DNA of 64,000 nt from Saccharothrix sp. (GCF_031180885.1 NZ_JAPSLK010000001.1:337104-401103); one strand, 5' to 3'. Positions 54,819 through 64,000 are shown, numbered from the stretch's first letter. The notes: generated by a model not told the origin, from the sequence alone. Made by a program: numbers and translations.

Positions 54819-56251
54819 GCCGGGAACTCCTGAACCGCCAACGCCATCACCTTGTCCTGGGTCGTGCCGCCGGGCAGTTCGCCCGCGACGCGGCCGTGCG
54901 CCATCACGACGACCCGGTCGCTCATCCCGATCACCTCGGGCAGGTCGGAGGACACCAGCACGACCGCGCGCCCGGCCGCCGTCATCCGGTTGACCAGCTC
55001 GTAGATCTCGACCTTCGCGCCCACGTCCACGCCGCGGGTCGGCTCGTCGAGCACCAGCACGCGCGGGTCGGCGAGCAGCCACTTGCCGATGACGACCTTC
55101 TGCTGGTTGCCGCCGGACAGCTCGCGCACCTGCTGCCCCAGCCCGGACGCCTTGACCCGCAACGACTTCGCCATCCCGGCGGCCCGCTCGCGCTGGCCGC
55201 GCCGGTCCACCAGGCCCGCCCGGGTGCTCGCCTTCATGGTGACCAGGCCGAGGTTGTCGGCGACGGTCGAGGTCAGCACCAGGCCCTGGCCCTTGCGGTC
55301 CTCGGGGACCAGGCCCAGCCCGGCGCGCACCGCGGCCTGCACGTCGTGCCGGGGGACCTGCCGCCCGGCGACCTCGACGGTGCCGGAGTCGTAGGGGTCG
55401 ACGCCGAACGCGGCGCGCACCACCTCGGTCCGGCCCGCGCCGACCAGGCCCGCGACACCGACGACCTCGCCCGCGCGGACGTGGAAGGACACGTCGTGGA
55501 ACGCGCCGCGCCGGGTCAGGCCCTCGACCTTGAACAGCACCTCGCCGGGTTCGGTGCGGCGGCGCGGGTACTGCTCGTCGATGGTGCGGCCGACCATCAG
55601 CTCGATCATGTGCTCGACGGTGGCCGTGCCGGGGAGGGTGCCGACGCTGCGGCCGTCGCGCAGGACGGTGATCCGGTCGGCGACGCGGCGGATCTCGTCG
55701 AGGTGGTGGGTGATGAACACCAGGCCGACGCCCTGCGCGCGCAGCTCGGACATGATGTCGAGCAGGCGGTCGGTCTCGGTGTCGGTGAGCACGGCGGTCG
55801 GCTCGTCCAGGACCAGGAGCTGGGCGTTCAGGCTCAGCGCGCGGGCGATCTCGACCATCTGCTGCCCGGCGATGCCCAGGTCTTGGACAGGTGTGGTCGG
55901 GTCGACGTCGAGGCCGACGCGGTCCAGGAGCGCTTTGGCGTCCTCTCGCATTCGCGCTTTGTCGACGATTCCGAAGCGGCGGGGCGGGCGGCCGAGGAAC
56001 AGGTTCTCGGCGACCGAGAGCTGGGGGACCAGGGTGAGTTCCTGGTGGATCACGGCCAGGCTGCCGCGGCGCTCGACCGTCCCGGTGTCCGGCGCGTGCA
56101 CCCCGGCGAGGACCTTGACCAGCGTGGACTTGCCCGCGCCGTTCTCGCCGAGCAGGACGTGCACCTCGCCGGGGCGGACGTCGAAGTCCACGCCGTCCAG
56201 CGCGCGCACGCCGGTGAAGCTCTTGCCGATGTTCCGCGCCTCAAGCAGCAC
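54815..56251 (-). CDS. rbsA: Ribose ABC transporter ATPase (two ABC domains)
   Basis: A 478-residue protein with two ABC domains. The first has an intact Walker A (GENGAGKST); the second has the usual degenerate GLVGAGRTE but a good signature ELSGGNQQKVVIGKW. This asymmetry is normal for RbsA-type proteins. It overlaps the lacI gene by 11 nt. Confidence 0.95.
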   Translation of the reverse strand: MLLEARNIGKSFTGVRALDGVDFDVRPGEVHVLLGENGAGKSTLVKVLAGVHAPDTGTVERRGSLAVIHQELTLVPQLSVAENLFLGRPPRRFGIVDKARMREDAKALLDRVGLDVDPTTPVQDLGIAGQQMVEIARALSLNAQLLVLDEPTAVLTDTETDRLLDIMSELRAQGVGLVFITHHLDEIRRVADRITVLRDGRSVGTLPGTATVEHMIELMVGRTIDEQYPRRRTEPGEVLFKVEGLTRRGAFHDVSFHVRAGEVVGVAGLVGAGRTEVVRAAFGVDPYDSGTVEVAGRQVPRHDVQAAVRAGLGLVPEDRKGQGLVLTSTVADNLGLVTMKASTRAGLVDRRGQRERAAGMAKSLRVKASGLGQQVRELSGGNQQKVVIGKWLLADPRVLVLDEPTRGVDVGAKVEIYELVNRMTAAGRAVVLVSSDLPEVIGMSDRVVVMAHGRVAGELPGGTTQDKVMALAVQEFPA

Positions 56252-57224
56252 CGGTCGCCTCCCCGCAGGAACCCCGCACGACCAGGCGCGCGGTGAGCTG
56301 GACGTCGGCCGGCTGCTCGCCCGCGACCAGCGCCAACAGGCTGCGGGCGGCGGCGTGGCCCATTTCGACGGTGGGTTGGGCGATGACCGTGATCGGCGGG
56401 TCGAGCAGCGGGAACCACGGCTGGTCGTCGTACACCGCGAGACCCACGTCCGCGGGCACGGTCAGACCGCGGCGGCGGAGTTCTTCGAGCGCGCCCAGGC
56501 CCATCAGGTTGTCCATCGCGACCAGGGCCGTGGGGCGGTCCGGCGCGTCGAGGAGTTCGGCCGCGGCGCGGGCGCCGCTCTCCCGGCGGAAGTCGCCGTG
56601 CACGACCCGCAGGTCCAGGCCGCCGCGCGCGAACTGCTCCAGGCGCTCCCGGCCGGTGCTGGTGTCGGGCGGACCGGCGATCACGCCGACTCGCTGGTGA
56701 CCTGCGGCTTTCAACGCTTCGGCGAGGTCGGCGAGCGCTTGCGCGCCGTCCGCGCGGACCACCGGGCAGGACGCGTCGGGGACCGTGCGGTCCAGCAGGA
56801 CCAGCGGGACCCCGCGCTGCTCGACCTCCGCGAGCCACGACGGGTCGTCGGTGGCCGGGCACACCAGGAGGCCGTCGACGCGGCGGTCCAGCAGGGTGCG
56901 GACGTAGGTGAGGAGCTGGTCGGCGGACTCGTCGGCGTTGGCGACGATCACGCAGTAGCCATGCGCCCGGGCCTCCTCCTCGACCGCGCGGGCGATCTCG
57001 GCGAAGAACGGGTTCACCAGGTCGCTGATCACCAGGCCGAGGGTCTTGGTCGAGGTGGTGCGCAGGGAGCGGGCCAGCGCGTTGGGGCGGTAGCCGAGTT
57101 CTTCGACGGCGGCGAGGACGCGGGTGCGGGTCTCGGGCGTCGGGGCGGCGTGGCCGTTGAGGACGCGGGAGACGGTCGCGGTCGAGACGCCGGCGTGCTG
57201 CGCGACGTCTTTGATCGTGGTCAC
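56241..57224 (-). CDS. rbsR: LacI family regulator (ribose operon repressor)
   Basis: A 327-residue repressor with the LacI headpiece (TTIKDVAQHAGVSTATVSRVLNG) and hinge (YRPNALARSLRTT), and a sugar-binding core. First gene of the rbs operon, so it represses its own operon until ribose binds. The GTG at 57224 has GAGGGGG 8 nt upstream; a GTG at 57245 is possible but less well placed. Confidence 0.92.
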   Translation of the reverse strand: MTTIKDVAQHAGVSTATVSRVLNGHAAPTPETRTRVLAAVEELGYRPNALARSLRTTSTKTLGLVISDLVNPFFAEIARAVEEEARAHGYCVIVANADESADQLLTYVRTLLDRRVDGLLVCPATDDPSWLAEVEQRGVPLVLLDRTVPDASCPVVRADGAQALADLAEALKAAGHQRVGVIAGPPDTSTGRERLEQFARGGLDLRVVHGDFRRESGARAAAELLDAPDRPTALVAMDNLMGLGALEELRRRGLTVPADVGLAVYDDQPWFPLLDPPITVIAQPTVEMGHAAARSLLALVAGEQPADVQLTARLVVRGSCGEATGAA

Positions 57225-57246
57225 GCTCCGCACCCCCTCGATCACG

Positions 57247-57282
57247 TGGTATCGATTACAGGGGCGTAGTTAATCGGTTACA
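57247..57282. promoter_or_regulatory. Tandem LacI-type operators before the rbs operon
   Basis: TGGTATCGATTACA (57247-57260) and GTTAATCGGTTACA (57269-57282) share the half site ATCG(A/G)TTACA and have imperfect dyad symmetry around CG. The 22-bp spacing puts them on one face of the DNA. They lie 23 bp upstream of the repressor start, fitting autoregulation. Confidence 0.65.
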
Positions 57283-57390
57283 CGGGGGGCGCTGTCAAGT
57301 TTCTCGATTCAGCGGCGTGACCTGTTCGGTACGCGGAGGTGAGTAGAGGTACGGATCCGCCAGGCGCGCGGCGGGGGCGATCCTGGTCAC

Positions 57391-59319
57391 ATGACCGGAC
57401 AGGACCCCCTCATACGGCTGGCGGACGAACTCGCCCACCTCGGCCGGCGACTGGAAGCGGTGGGCGTCGAACTCCGCAACACCACCCTCACCGCTGCCTC
57501 CCAGCCGACCACGCCCACCCAACCCCCGGCACCCCAGCCCTCGGCGGCCCAACCCGCGGAGCCGCAGCCGCATTCGCCGGGCTGGAGCGCGCCCGCCGCC
57601 CAAGCCGCCGGCCCACCGGTCGCCGCCACGCCGCACCTCCCGCCGGCCGCCGCGCCGACCGCGCCGCAGGTGCCGCCGGCCGCCACGCCACCCACGCCGC
57701 ACGTCCCGGTGCCGGCCGCGCCGCCCCCGCCGGCGCCGTGGGCCGCCCAGCCGATGCCGCACATGCCGCCGACTCCCCCGCGCCCGTCCCTGTTCGACCG
57801 GCTGAGCCAACCCGGCGCCGGCAGCAAACTGCTCGCCTGGGTCGGTGGCGCGGTGACCCTCCTCGGCGTCGTCCTCCTCCTCGTCCTCGCGGTGCAGCGC
57901 GGCTACCTCGGCCCCGTCCCGCGCGTGGTCGGCGGCGCGCTCCTCGGCGCGGCACTCGTCGGCATCGCCCTCCGCCTGCACCGCAGCGAGCACTCCCGCA
58001 CCGGCGCGTTCGCCGTCGCCGCCACCGGGTTCGCCGTGCTCTACCTCGACGTCGTCGCCGCCACCTCGATCTACGCCTACCTCCCCGAAGGCGCCGGTCT
58101 GGCCGCCGGACTCCTGATCGCCGCCGGCGGCCTGCTGCTCGCCATGCGCTGGGACTCCGCCCTCTTCGCGGCCGGCGTGGTGGGCGCCTGCGCGGTGTGC
58201 GCGCCGGTCCTCACCGACGGCTTCACCCCGTTGCTGGTCGGGTTCCTGCTGGTCCTGAAGATCGCCGCCAGTCCCGTGCACCTGCGCAAGGACTGGCCGT
58301 CGCTGGCCGTCACCGCGGGCATCCCGCCGCTCCTGGCGACCCTCCTGGTCATCGGCCACACCCGCGACCCCCGCGCCCTCGCCGGACTCGCCCTGCTCGC
58401 CGCCCTGGTCGGGGTGGCCGCGGCCGTCGTCACGGTCCGGGTCCGCCCCGGCGACGTGACCGCGCTCGGCCTGGCCGTCGGCTCACCCCTGCCCGCCCTG
58501 CTCACGACCGTCGTCCTCGACAAGACCTGGGGAGCCGGGCTGGCCGGGGCCGTCGCGGTCGTCGTGCTCGGTCTGTGGGCGGTCGGCCGGCGTGCGCTGC
58601 CGTCCGCGTTCACCGCCGGGGTCGGCGCGGTCGGCGTGCTGGCGCTGTTCGTCGCGACCGCCCTCGCACTCGATGGCAGTGCCCGCGCCGGCGTCGTGCT
58701 CGGCGAAGCCCTGGTGCTGGCCGTCCTCGCCGAACGGCTCCGGTCCCGCGGGTCCCTGCTCGGTTCGACCGCGTTCGCCGGCATCGGCCTGGTGATGACG
58801 CTCGCCGACGCGGTCCCGCTGGAGTGGCTCCTCGACGAACCGCGGCACCCGATCACCCGGGGCGACCTGGTGACCGGGCTGCTCGCGGCGCTGGTCCTGG
58901 CGCTGACGGCGATCGCGCTGCCGTGGGCCGCCGTGCGGCTCGGCGTCCTGGACCGGCACCCGCTGCCGTGGATCACGGTCGGCCTGGTCGTCCTCTACGC
59001 GACGGCCGGGGTCGTCCTGTGCTCCGCGCTGCTGGTGTCGCAGGACGAAGCCGGGTTCCTGTTCGGCCACTCGGTCGTGACGGTCTCGTGGACGGTGGCC
59101 GCCCTGGTGCTGCTGGTACGGGGCATCGACGTGCGGTCGCTGCGGGTCGCGGGCCTGGTGCTGGTCGGCGCGGCGGTGGTCAAACTGCTGCTGTTCGACC
59201 TGGCCGCACTGGACGGCATCGCCCGCGTCCTTGCGTTCATCGGCGCAGGCCTGGTGCTCCTGACGGCGGGCACCCGTTACGCCAAGCTGGTGGCCGCACG
59301 ACGAATTTCCGCGAATTAG
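57391..59319 (+). CDS. DUF2339 family polytopic membrane protein
   Basis: A 642-residue protein: a short N-terminal helix (PLIRLADELAHLGRRLEAVG), a 100-residue Pro/Ala-rich linker, then about 18 TM helices with DUF2339 features (GGALLGAALVGIALRL, the WVGGAVTLLGVVLLL start, and KLLLFDLAALDGIARVLAFIGAG near the end). Function unknown; an envelope role is suspected. No operon partner. Confidence 0.85.
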   Translation: MTGQDPLIRLADELAHLGRRLEAVGVELRNTTLTAASQPTTPTQPPAPQPSAAQPAEPQPHSPGWSAPAAQAAGPPVAATPHLPPAAAPTAPQVPPAATPPTPHVPVPAAPPPPAPWAAQPMPHMPPTPPRPSLFDRLSQPGAGSKLLAWVGGAVTLLGVVLLLVLAVQRGYLGPVPRVVGGALLGAALVGIALRLHRSEHSRTGAFAVAATGFAVLYLDVVAATSIYAYLPEGAGLAAGLLIAAGGLLLAMRWDSALFAAGVVGACAVCAPVLTDGFTPLLVGFLLVLKIAASPVHLRKDWPSLAVTAGIPPLLATLLVIGHTRDPRALAGLALLAALVGVAAAVVTVRVRPGDVTALGLAVGSPLPALLTTVVLDKTWGAGLAGAVAVVVLGLWAVGRRALPSAFTAGVGAVGVLALFVATALALDGSARAGVVLGEALVLAVLAERLRSRGSLLGSTAFAGIGLVMTLADAVPLEWLLDEPRHPITRGDLVTGLLAALVLALTAIALPWAAVRLGVLDRHPLPWITVGLVVLYATAGVVLCSALLVSQDEAGFLFGHSVVTVSWTVAALVLLVRGIDVRSLRVAGLVLVGAAVVKLLLFDLAALDGIARVLAFIGAGLVLLTAGTRYAKLVAARRISAN

Positions 59320-59584
59320 GGCCGGTCGGGATCCAAAACCCGGCGCCGTGCGTCAACCTGGTGTAGTTCTACGTCGTCGGGGAACGACCACCGGTGCAGC
59401 GCACCGGCAGGGGCCCGGCGTCGGTCGTTTCGCCCCCCGAGCGACCGGCGCCGGGCACACCATCGCCGCGTGCTGCCGCCCGCCCCGCCGTCGCGGGCGG
59501 CAGTTCACTCGCTCCGGCAAGAAAATCACTCGTCCGTAGGACTTGGACTGGATCGGCGCGGGCGGCAGGTGCTCCCATTCGCGC

Positions 59585-60595
59585 ATGGTCCGACGACGAA
59601 CCGCCCTCTTGTGCGCGGGGCTGCTCGTCGCCACCGCGCTCGTCCCGGCCTTCGGTGAACGCCCCCGGCGCGCCGTCGTCACCGCCGCCGGCACGCCCGT
59701 CCCGCTCGCGTACGTGATCTCCAAGAACGGCCAGGTCCAGGTCCTCGACACCGCCGCCGGCAAGGTCCGCACCGAGGTCGACACCGGGGCGTGGATTACC
59801 GGCGCCGCGGTCGCCCCGGACGGCACCCGGGTCTACGTCGTCAACGGCTACGCGGGCGTCATCACCGCCGTCGACCCGCTCGTCGGCAAGGTCACCGGCC
59901 GCATCCACACCGGCGCCCAGCTCGCCCGCGCCGCGCTGCACCCGAACGGCGAACGCCTGTACGTCACCGGCAGCGGCGTCGTCGTCGTCGACACCCGCGA
60001 TCTCCACCTGATCGCGGCGGTCCGGGTGGGCCGCCAGCCGCAGGGCATCGCGGTCGCACCGGACGGCGATCTGGTCTTCGTGGCCAACTCCCAGGACGGC
60101 ACGGTCACCGTGATGGACACGAAATTGTCGTCCGCGGTCGCCACGATCCCCGTCGGCGGACTCCCGCAGAACGTGGCGGTCAGCCCCGACGGGAGCGCGG
60201 TCTACGTCAGTTCCCTTGAGGTCTCCGACCGCACCGGCACGATCACCCTGATCGACCCGCAGACGAACCGCGTGCGCCGGCACCAGAAAGTGGGTCGGGG
60301 CGCGGGCAGCGTCGCCGTGACCCCGGACGGCGAACGGGTTTACGTCGCCCTCGACGGCGAAATCGCCGTCCTGGACACCAGCACCGACGAGGTCACCCGC
60401 GTCCGCCACGACGTCCGCGGCCTCGCCATCCCGCCGGGCGACCGCCGCGTCTTCCTGGCCTGCGGCAAGACCACGACCGTCATGGACAGCACCGACAACA
60501 CGGTCCTGACCACCTACCACCACAGCGCCCCGTTCAACGACAACGGCCGGCGTTTCGACGCCATCGCAGTGGTTTTCGCCCAACAACGCTCATGA
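59585..60595 (+). CDS. Secreted YVTN/beta-propeller repeat protein
   Basis: A 336-residue protein with an N-terminal signal/anchor (TALLCAGLLVATALVPAFG) and about seven propeller blades with PDG..VYV(V/S)N patterns (for example VAPDGTRVYVVNGYAG, VAPDGDLVFVANSQDG). Such proteins bind ligands or partners at the surface; no catalytic motif is seen. Followed by a terminator. Confidence 0.82.
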   Translation: MVRRRTALLCAGLLVATALVPAFGERPRRAVVTAAGTPVPLAYVISKNGQVQVLDTAAGKVRTEVDTGAWITGAAVAPDGTRVYVVNGYAGVITAVDPLVGKVTGRIHTGAQLARAALHPNGERLYVTGSGVVVVDTRDLHLIAAVRVGRQPQGIAVAPDGDLVFVANSQDGTVTVMDTKLSSAVATIPVGGLPQNVAVSPDGSAVYVSSLEVSDRTGTITLIDPQTNRVRRHQKVGRGAGSVAVTPDGERVYVALDGEIAVLDTSTDEVTRVRHDVRGLAIPPGDRRVFLACGKTTTVMDSTDNTVLTTYHHSAPFNDNGRRFDAIAVVFAQQRS

Positions 60596-60599
60596 AAGC

Positions 60600-60626
60600 G
60601 GCCCCCGGACACGAAGTCCGGGGGCC
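60600..60626. terminator. Bidirectional terminator
   Basis: A perfect 11-bp stem (GGCCCCCGGAC / GTCCGGGGGCC) with a 5-nt loop lies between the convergent YVTN and MMPL genes. Confidence 0.85.
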
Positions 60627-60636
60627 GGCACAGCGA

Positions 60637-62742
60637 CTAGACCCGCGCGGGAACCCGCTCGTCCTCCACCGGCGGCGCCTCCTCGTGGATGGCCATCCGC
60701 TCCTGGATCCGCTTCAACGGCCCGGGCGCCCACCAAGCCGCCCCGCCCAACAGCTTGAGCACCGCCGGCACCAGGAGCATCCGCACGACCGTGGCGTCCA
60801 GCGCCAGCGCCAGGATCATGCCCACACCGACGAACCGCATCATCGCGACCTGCGAGAACGCGAACGCCCCGGTCACCACGATCAGCAGCAACGCCGCCGC
60901 CGTGATCACCCGACCGGTCTTGGCCAGCCCCGTCGCCACCGCCTCCTCCGTGGACGCGCCGCGCCCGCGGGCCTCGACCATGCGGGACATGAGGAACACC
61001 TCGTAGTCCGTGGACAGCCCGAACACCATGGCCGCCATCAGCACCACGATCCCCGACTCCAGCGGCCCCGGCGTGACCCCCAGCAGCGAAGCGCCGTGGC
61101 CCTCCTGGAACGCCAGCACCAGCACGCCGAACGTGGCCGACAGCGACAACGCGCTGACCACGACCGCCTTGAGCGGCAGCAGGACCGACCCGAACGCCAG
61201 GAACATCAGCAGGAACGTGGCGCCGACCAGCATCAGCACCATCCACGGCAGCTCGGCGCGCACCGCGTCCAGGCTGTCCGACACCACCGCCGTGTTGCCG
61301 CCGACCAGGACCTCGTCACCCGGCCCGTCCAGCGCCCGGACGTCCTTCATCGCCTGCTTGGCCTCGTCGGACAGCTGGTCCACGTCCAGACCGGCGTTGA
61401 CCAGCCACACCCCGTTCTTCGGCTCGGCCGCGATGACCGCCTCGCCGACCCCGGGCACCGCGCCGACCCGGGTCGCGAACGCCTGCACGTCCGCAGGCGT
61501 CGGGTCGCCGGTGATCACGATCTTGATGCTGCCGGACGCCAGCCCGGGGAAGTCGTTGTTGATCGACTCGGCCGCGACCCGCACCGCGTTGCCCTCCGGC
61601 AGCACCTTCTCGGTGACCTGCCCGAACTTCACGCCGAGGAACGGCGCGCCCAGCGCCACCAGCACCGCGACGATCGGCAGCGCGAACAGCACCGGCCGCT
61701 TCATCACCACGCCGGCGAGCTTGCGCCAGCCGCGCTCGGACGGCTCGCCCTTCTTGCGCCACGGCATGGCCAGCTTGTCCACCCGGTGGCCGAGGATGCC
61801 CAGCAGCGCGGGCAGCAGGGTCAGCGACACGACCATGGCGATCGCCACCGCGGACATGCCGCCGTAGCTGAGCGACTTGAGGAAGCCGTGCGGGAACAGC
61901 AGCAGCCCGGACAGCGCGATGACCAGCAGCGTCGCCGAGAACACGACCGTGCGGCCGGCGGACATGACGGTCCGCCGCACGGCCTGCTCCGGGGTGCGGC
62001 CGGCGGCAATCTCCTCGCGGAACCGGCCGACGATGAACAGGCCGTAGTCGATGGCCATGCCCAGGCCGAGCAGGCTGGCGACGTTGACCGCGAACGAGTT
62101 CACCTCGGCGCCCAGCGAGATCGCGTGCAGCACGCCCAGCGACCCCATGATCGCCAGCCCGCCGACCAGCACCGGCAGGGACGCGGCGACCAGGCCGCCG
62201 AAGATGACGATGAGCAGGAGCAGCACGATCGGCAGCGAGACGGCCTCGGCGGTGGCCAGGTCCGACGACGACATGTCGTTGATGGCCTTCTGGGTCGGGA
62301 TGAACCCGCCCACGACCTCGTTGACGCCGTCGACGTGCAACTGGTCCTTGATCTGCTCGTACTGCTTGACGTGCGTGTTGGAGTCGCTGCCGCGCAGCGT
62401 GATGGCCACCAGCGACTTGCCCGCCTCGGCCGACGGGAACGGGTCCTGCACGGTCAGCACGGCGTCGGACGGCAGGCCCGACAGCTGGTTGTCGATCTTC
62501 TGCAGCATGGCCGGGTCGACCGTGTCGTACACGACGACCACGTCACCGCCGGTCCGCCCGAACGCCTGCTCCGCGACCTTGTTGGCGCGCGCCGACTCGC
62601 TGTCCGGGGCGTCGTAGCCGCCCTGGCTGAGCTTGTCGAAGACCCCCAGACCCCACACGCCGCCCGCGACGGCCAGCACCACCGTCGCGATCAACACCAC
62701 CCATCGGCGGCGGTACGCCAGCGATCCCCACTTCGCGAACAA
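60637..62742 (-). CDS. MMPL family transporter
   Basis: A 701-residue RND-type transporter with two repeats of six TM helices (NVASLLGLGMAIDYGLFIVGRFREE and GLSTDYEVFLMSRMVEA, both with the Asp-Tyr pair for proton coupling). MMPL proteins export lipids or siderophores to the envelope. The TTG start at 62742 has GGAGG 6 nt upstream. It is divergent from a TetR regulator that probably represses it. Confidence 0.93.
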   Translation of the reverse strand: MFAKWGSLAYRRRWVVLIATVVLAVAGGVWGLGVFDKLSQGGYDAPDSESARANKVAEQAFGRTGGDVVVVYDTVDPAMLQKIDNQLSGLPSDAVLTVQDPFPSAEAGKSLVAITLRGSDSNTHVKQYEQIKDQLHVDGVNEVVGGFIPTQKAINDMSSSDLATAEAVSLPIVLLLLIVIFGGLVAASLPVLVGGLAIMGSLGVLHAISLGAEVNSFAVNVASLLGLGMAIDYGLFIVGRFREEIAAGRTPEQAVRRTVMSAGRTVVFSATLLVIALSGLLLFPHGFLKSLSYGGMSAVAIAMVVSLTLLPALLGILGHRVDKLAMPWRKKGEPSERGWRKLAGVVMKRPVLFALPIVAVLVALGAPFLGVKFGQVTEKVLPEGNAVRVAAESINNDFPGLASGSIKIVITGDPTPADVQAFATRVGAVPGVGEAVIAAEPKNGVWLVNAGLDVDQLSDEAKQAMKDVRALDGPGDEVLVGGNTAVVSDSLDAVRAELPWMVLMLVGATFLLMFLAFGSVLLPLKAVVVSALSLSATFGVLVLAFQEGHGASLLGVTPGPLESGIVVLMAAMVFGLSTDYEVFLMSRMVEARGRGASTEEAVATGLAKTGRVITAAALLLIVVTGAFAFSQVAMMRFVGVGMILALALDATVVRMLLVPAVLKLLGGAAWWAPGPLKRIQERMAIHEEAPPVEDERVPARV

Positions 62743-62792
62743 AGCGTCCTCCCAGGCTGATGCGTTACGGTGGCGTGAATGGCGTGAACTTC

Positions 62793-62849
62793 GTAAACAC
62801 CGTTCACTGAGATCCCCGCCCGACCGTACGCCCGGTGAACACCGTTTAC
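62793..62849. promoter_or_regulatory. Twin palindromic operators between MMPL and TetR genes
   Basis: GTAAACACCGTTCAC (62793-62807) and GTGAACACCGTTTAC (62835-62849) are 15-bp palindromes of the form GTRAAC-N3-GTTYAC with centres 42 bp apart, about four helical turns. Two further half sites (GTGAAT 62775, GTGAAC 62784) lie toward the MMPL gene. They fit TetR control of both genes. Confidence 0.75.
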
Positions 62850-62867
62850 AACCCGATGGGGTGACAT

Positions 62868-63605
62868 ATGACCGAGGCCACGCGCCGCGAACGGCTCCGG
62901 GCCGAGACGGAGCGCGACATCCGGCGGCAAGCACGTGCCCTGTTGGTGTCGCATGGTCGCGATGCTGTCACGCTTCGTGCCATCGCCCGGGAACTCGGCA
63001 TCACCGCACCCGCCCTCTACAGGTACTACGACTCGCGCGAGGACCTGCTCCGCCGGCTCGCCGACGACATCTGCACCGACCTCGCCGTCGAACTCGACGC
63101 CGACCTCGCGGTGATCGCGTCCGACGACGTCGCCGCGCAGGTCTACGCGGTGTGCCGGGGCTTCCGCCGGTGGGCGCTGGCCCACCCGCAGGAGTTCGCG
63201 CTGGTGTTCGCCAGCACCGAGGACACCCTCGGCGTGTGCAGCCCCGACCAGCGCGAACAGGTCGGTGACCAGTTCGGCCGGATCTTCCTGGAGGTCGCGG
63301 GCCGGCTCATCGCGAGCCATCCCGCGCCGACGCCACCGCACACCGACGTGCCGGAGAGCCTGCACGCCGACCTGGAGGCCTTCCGCCGGGTGCTGCTCGA
63401 CACGGTCGCCGCGCAGGGCGTGCCGGTGGACCCGGAGGTGCTGCCGCTGACCGCCGTCTACCACATCACGCAGTCGTGGGTCCGCCTCTACGGCCACGTG
63501 GCGCTGGAGGTCTTCGGCCGCTTCCCGTTCGCCATCGGCAACCCCGAGCCCATGTTCGACTCGATGCTCCGCGAGATCCTGGCCGAGATGGGCTTCACCG
63601 ACTGA
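62868..63605 (+). CDS. TetR family transcriptional regulator (WHG domain)
   Basis: A 245-residue regulator with HTH region RRQARALLVSHGRDAVTLRAIARELGITAPALYRYYDSREDL. The C-terminal part (YHITQSWVRLYGHVALEVFGRFPF) matches TetR proteins with a WHG domain. Probably senses a lipid or drug exported by the divergent MMPL protein. Confidence 0.93.
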   Translation: MTEATRRERLRAETERDIRRQARALLVSHGRDAVTLRAIARELGITAPALYRYYDSREDLLRRLADDICTDLAVELDADLAVIASDDVAAQVYAVCRGFRRWALAHPQEFALVFASTEDTLGVCSPDQREQVGDQFGRIFLEVAGRLIASHPAPTPPHTDVPESLHADLEAFRRVLLDTVAAQGVPVDPEVLPLTAVYHITQSWVRLYGHVALEVFGRFPFAIGNPEPMFDSMLREILAEMGFTD

Positions 63606-63618
63606 CCCGCAGACACGA

Positions 63619-63653
63619 AAGGGGCCGCTCCCCGTTGTCGGGAGCGGCCCCTT
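63619..63653. terminator. Bidirectional terminator
   Basis: A perfect 14-bp stem (AAGGGGCCGCTCCC / GGGAGCGGCCCCTT) with a 7-nt loop lies between the convergent TetR and leuS genes. Confidence 0.88.
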
Positions 63654-63662
63654 CCAGCGTTG

Positions 63663-64000
63663 CTACAGCACCACGTTGACCAGGCGGCCCGGCACGACGA
63701 TCACCTTGCGGGGCTCACCGCCGCCGACCAGTTCGGCCACCTTCGGGTCGGCCAGCGCGGCGGCCCTCACCTCGTCCTGCCCGGCCGACGCGGGCACGAC
63801 CACGCGGGCCTTCACCTTGCCGTTGACCTGGATCGGGTACTCCACGGTGTCCTCGACCAGGTACTTCTCGTCGGCCACCGGGAACGGCCCGTGCGCCAGC
63901 GACTCGGCGTGGCCCAGCTTCGCCCACAGCTCCTCCGCCACGTGCGGGCACAGCGGGGCCAGCAGCAGGACCAGCGGTTCGGCGATCGCGCGCGGCGCGC
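63663..64000 (-). CDS. leuS: Leucyl-tRNA synthetase, C-terminal part
   Basis: The frame runs off the right edge and encodes the last 112 residues: [16 protein letters not shown], the anticodon-binding domain, and [17 protein letters not shown] plus [14 protein letters not shown], the C-terminal domain of LeuRS. It charges tRNA-Leu. The N-terminal catalytic part is outside the window. Confidence 0.95.
   Translation of the reverse strand, partial: APRAIAEPLVLLLAPLCPHVAEELWAKLGHAESLAHGPFPVADEKYLVEDTVEYPIQVNGKVKARVVVPASAGQDEVRAAALADPKVAELVGGGEPRKVIVVPGRLVNVVL

Noticed and set aside
1..64000. tRNA or rRNA genes
   Set aside because: No cloverleaf with a recognisable T-loop or rRNA segment was noticed in the intergenic regions on reading; a covariance search would settle it.

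Overview
The window is very GC-rich (about 72% by eye), uses many GTG/TTG starts and is densely packed on both strands, as in an actinomycete chromosome. The order ino1-padR-DUF5318-ponA-GT87 ... rpsF-ssb-rpsR-rplI-dnaB matches the conserved block seen in mycobacteria (Rv0046c to Rv0058). Together with the NB-ARC/SARP regulator and the envelope proteins this suggests a filamentous Pseudonocardiales member (Saccharothrix/Lentzea/Actinosynnema-like); that placement is inference.

Layout. 1-3.8 kb: a partial PhoX-type phosphatase, a half MFS transporter next to a degenerate hexamer repeat, a HAD phosphatase and an SDR. 3.8-21 kb: the conserved core with inositol-phosphate synthase and PadR, DUF5318, penicillin-binding protein 1, two GT87 mannosyltransferase-like genes on opposite strands, endonuclease IV, then ribosomal proteins S6, S18, L9 with SSB, a cluster of DnaA boxes and DnaB. 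DnaB is interrupted in its Walker A loop by a 412-residue intein with the class 3 signature, a damaged homing endonuclease and an extra Cys-rich segment.

20.9-31 kb is an accessory, regulator-rich stretch: a TetX-like flavin monooxygenase with divergent TetR, a MerR regulator, a small secreted peptide, a DrrAB-type exporter whose ATPase gene is broken by an internal deletion, a large AfsR/SARP-like regulator, another TetR and a PAS-GGDEF protein. 31-41 kb is a minus-strand block of surface and secreted proteins: a 1187-residue protein with about 14 chaplin-like repeats, a companion secreted protein, a beta-helix-like membrane protein, a CHAP-domain protein with a Lys/Thr/Asp tail, and a Pro/Glu-rich membrane protein.

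41-64 kb is mostly metabolic: AI-2E family permease, membrane diguanylate cyclase, a three-gene overlapping two-component operon, tdh-kbl (threonine to glycine), LysR, PTS enzyme I with a perfect DasR-type palindrome at its start codon, a complete ribose operon (lacI-rbsACBKD) under a tandem LacI-type operator, a DUF2339 membrane protein, a YVTN beta-propeller protein, an MMPL transporter with divergent TetR and twin palindromic operators, and the C-terminal end of leuS.

The most notable items are the class 3 DnaB intein, a roughly 105-bp hairpin repeat present in two copies 14 kb apart, the DnaA-box cluster before dnaB, and the large chaplin-like repeat protein.
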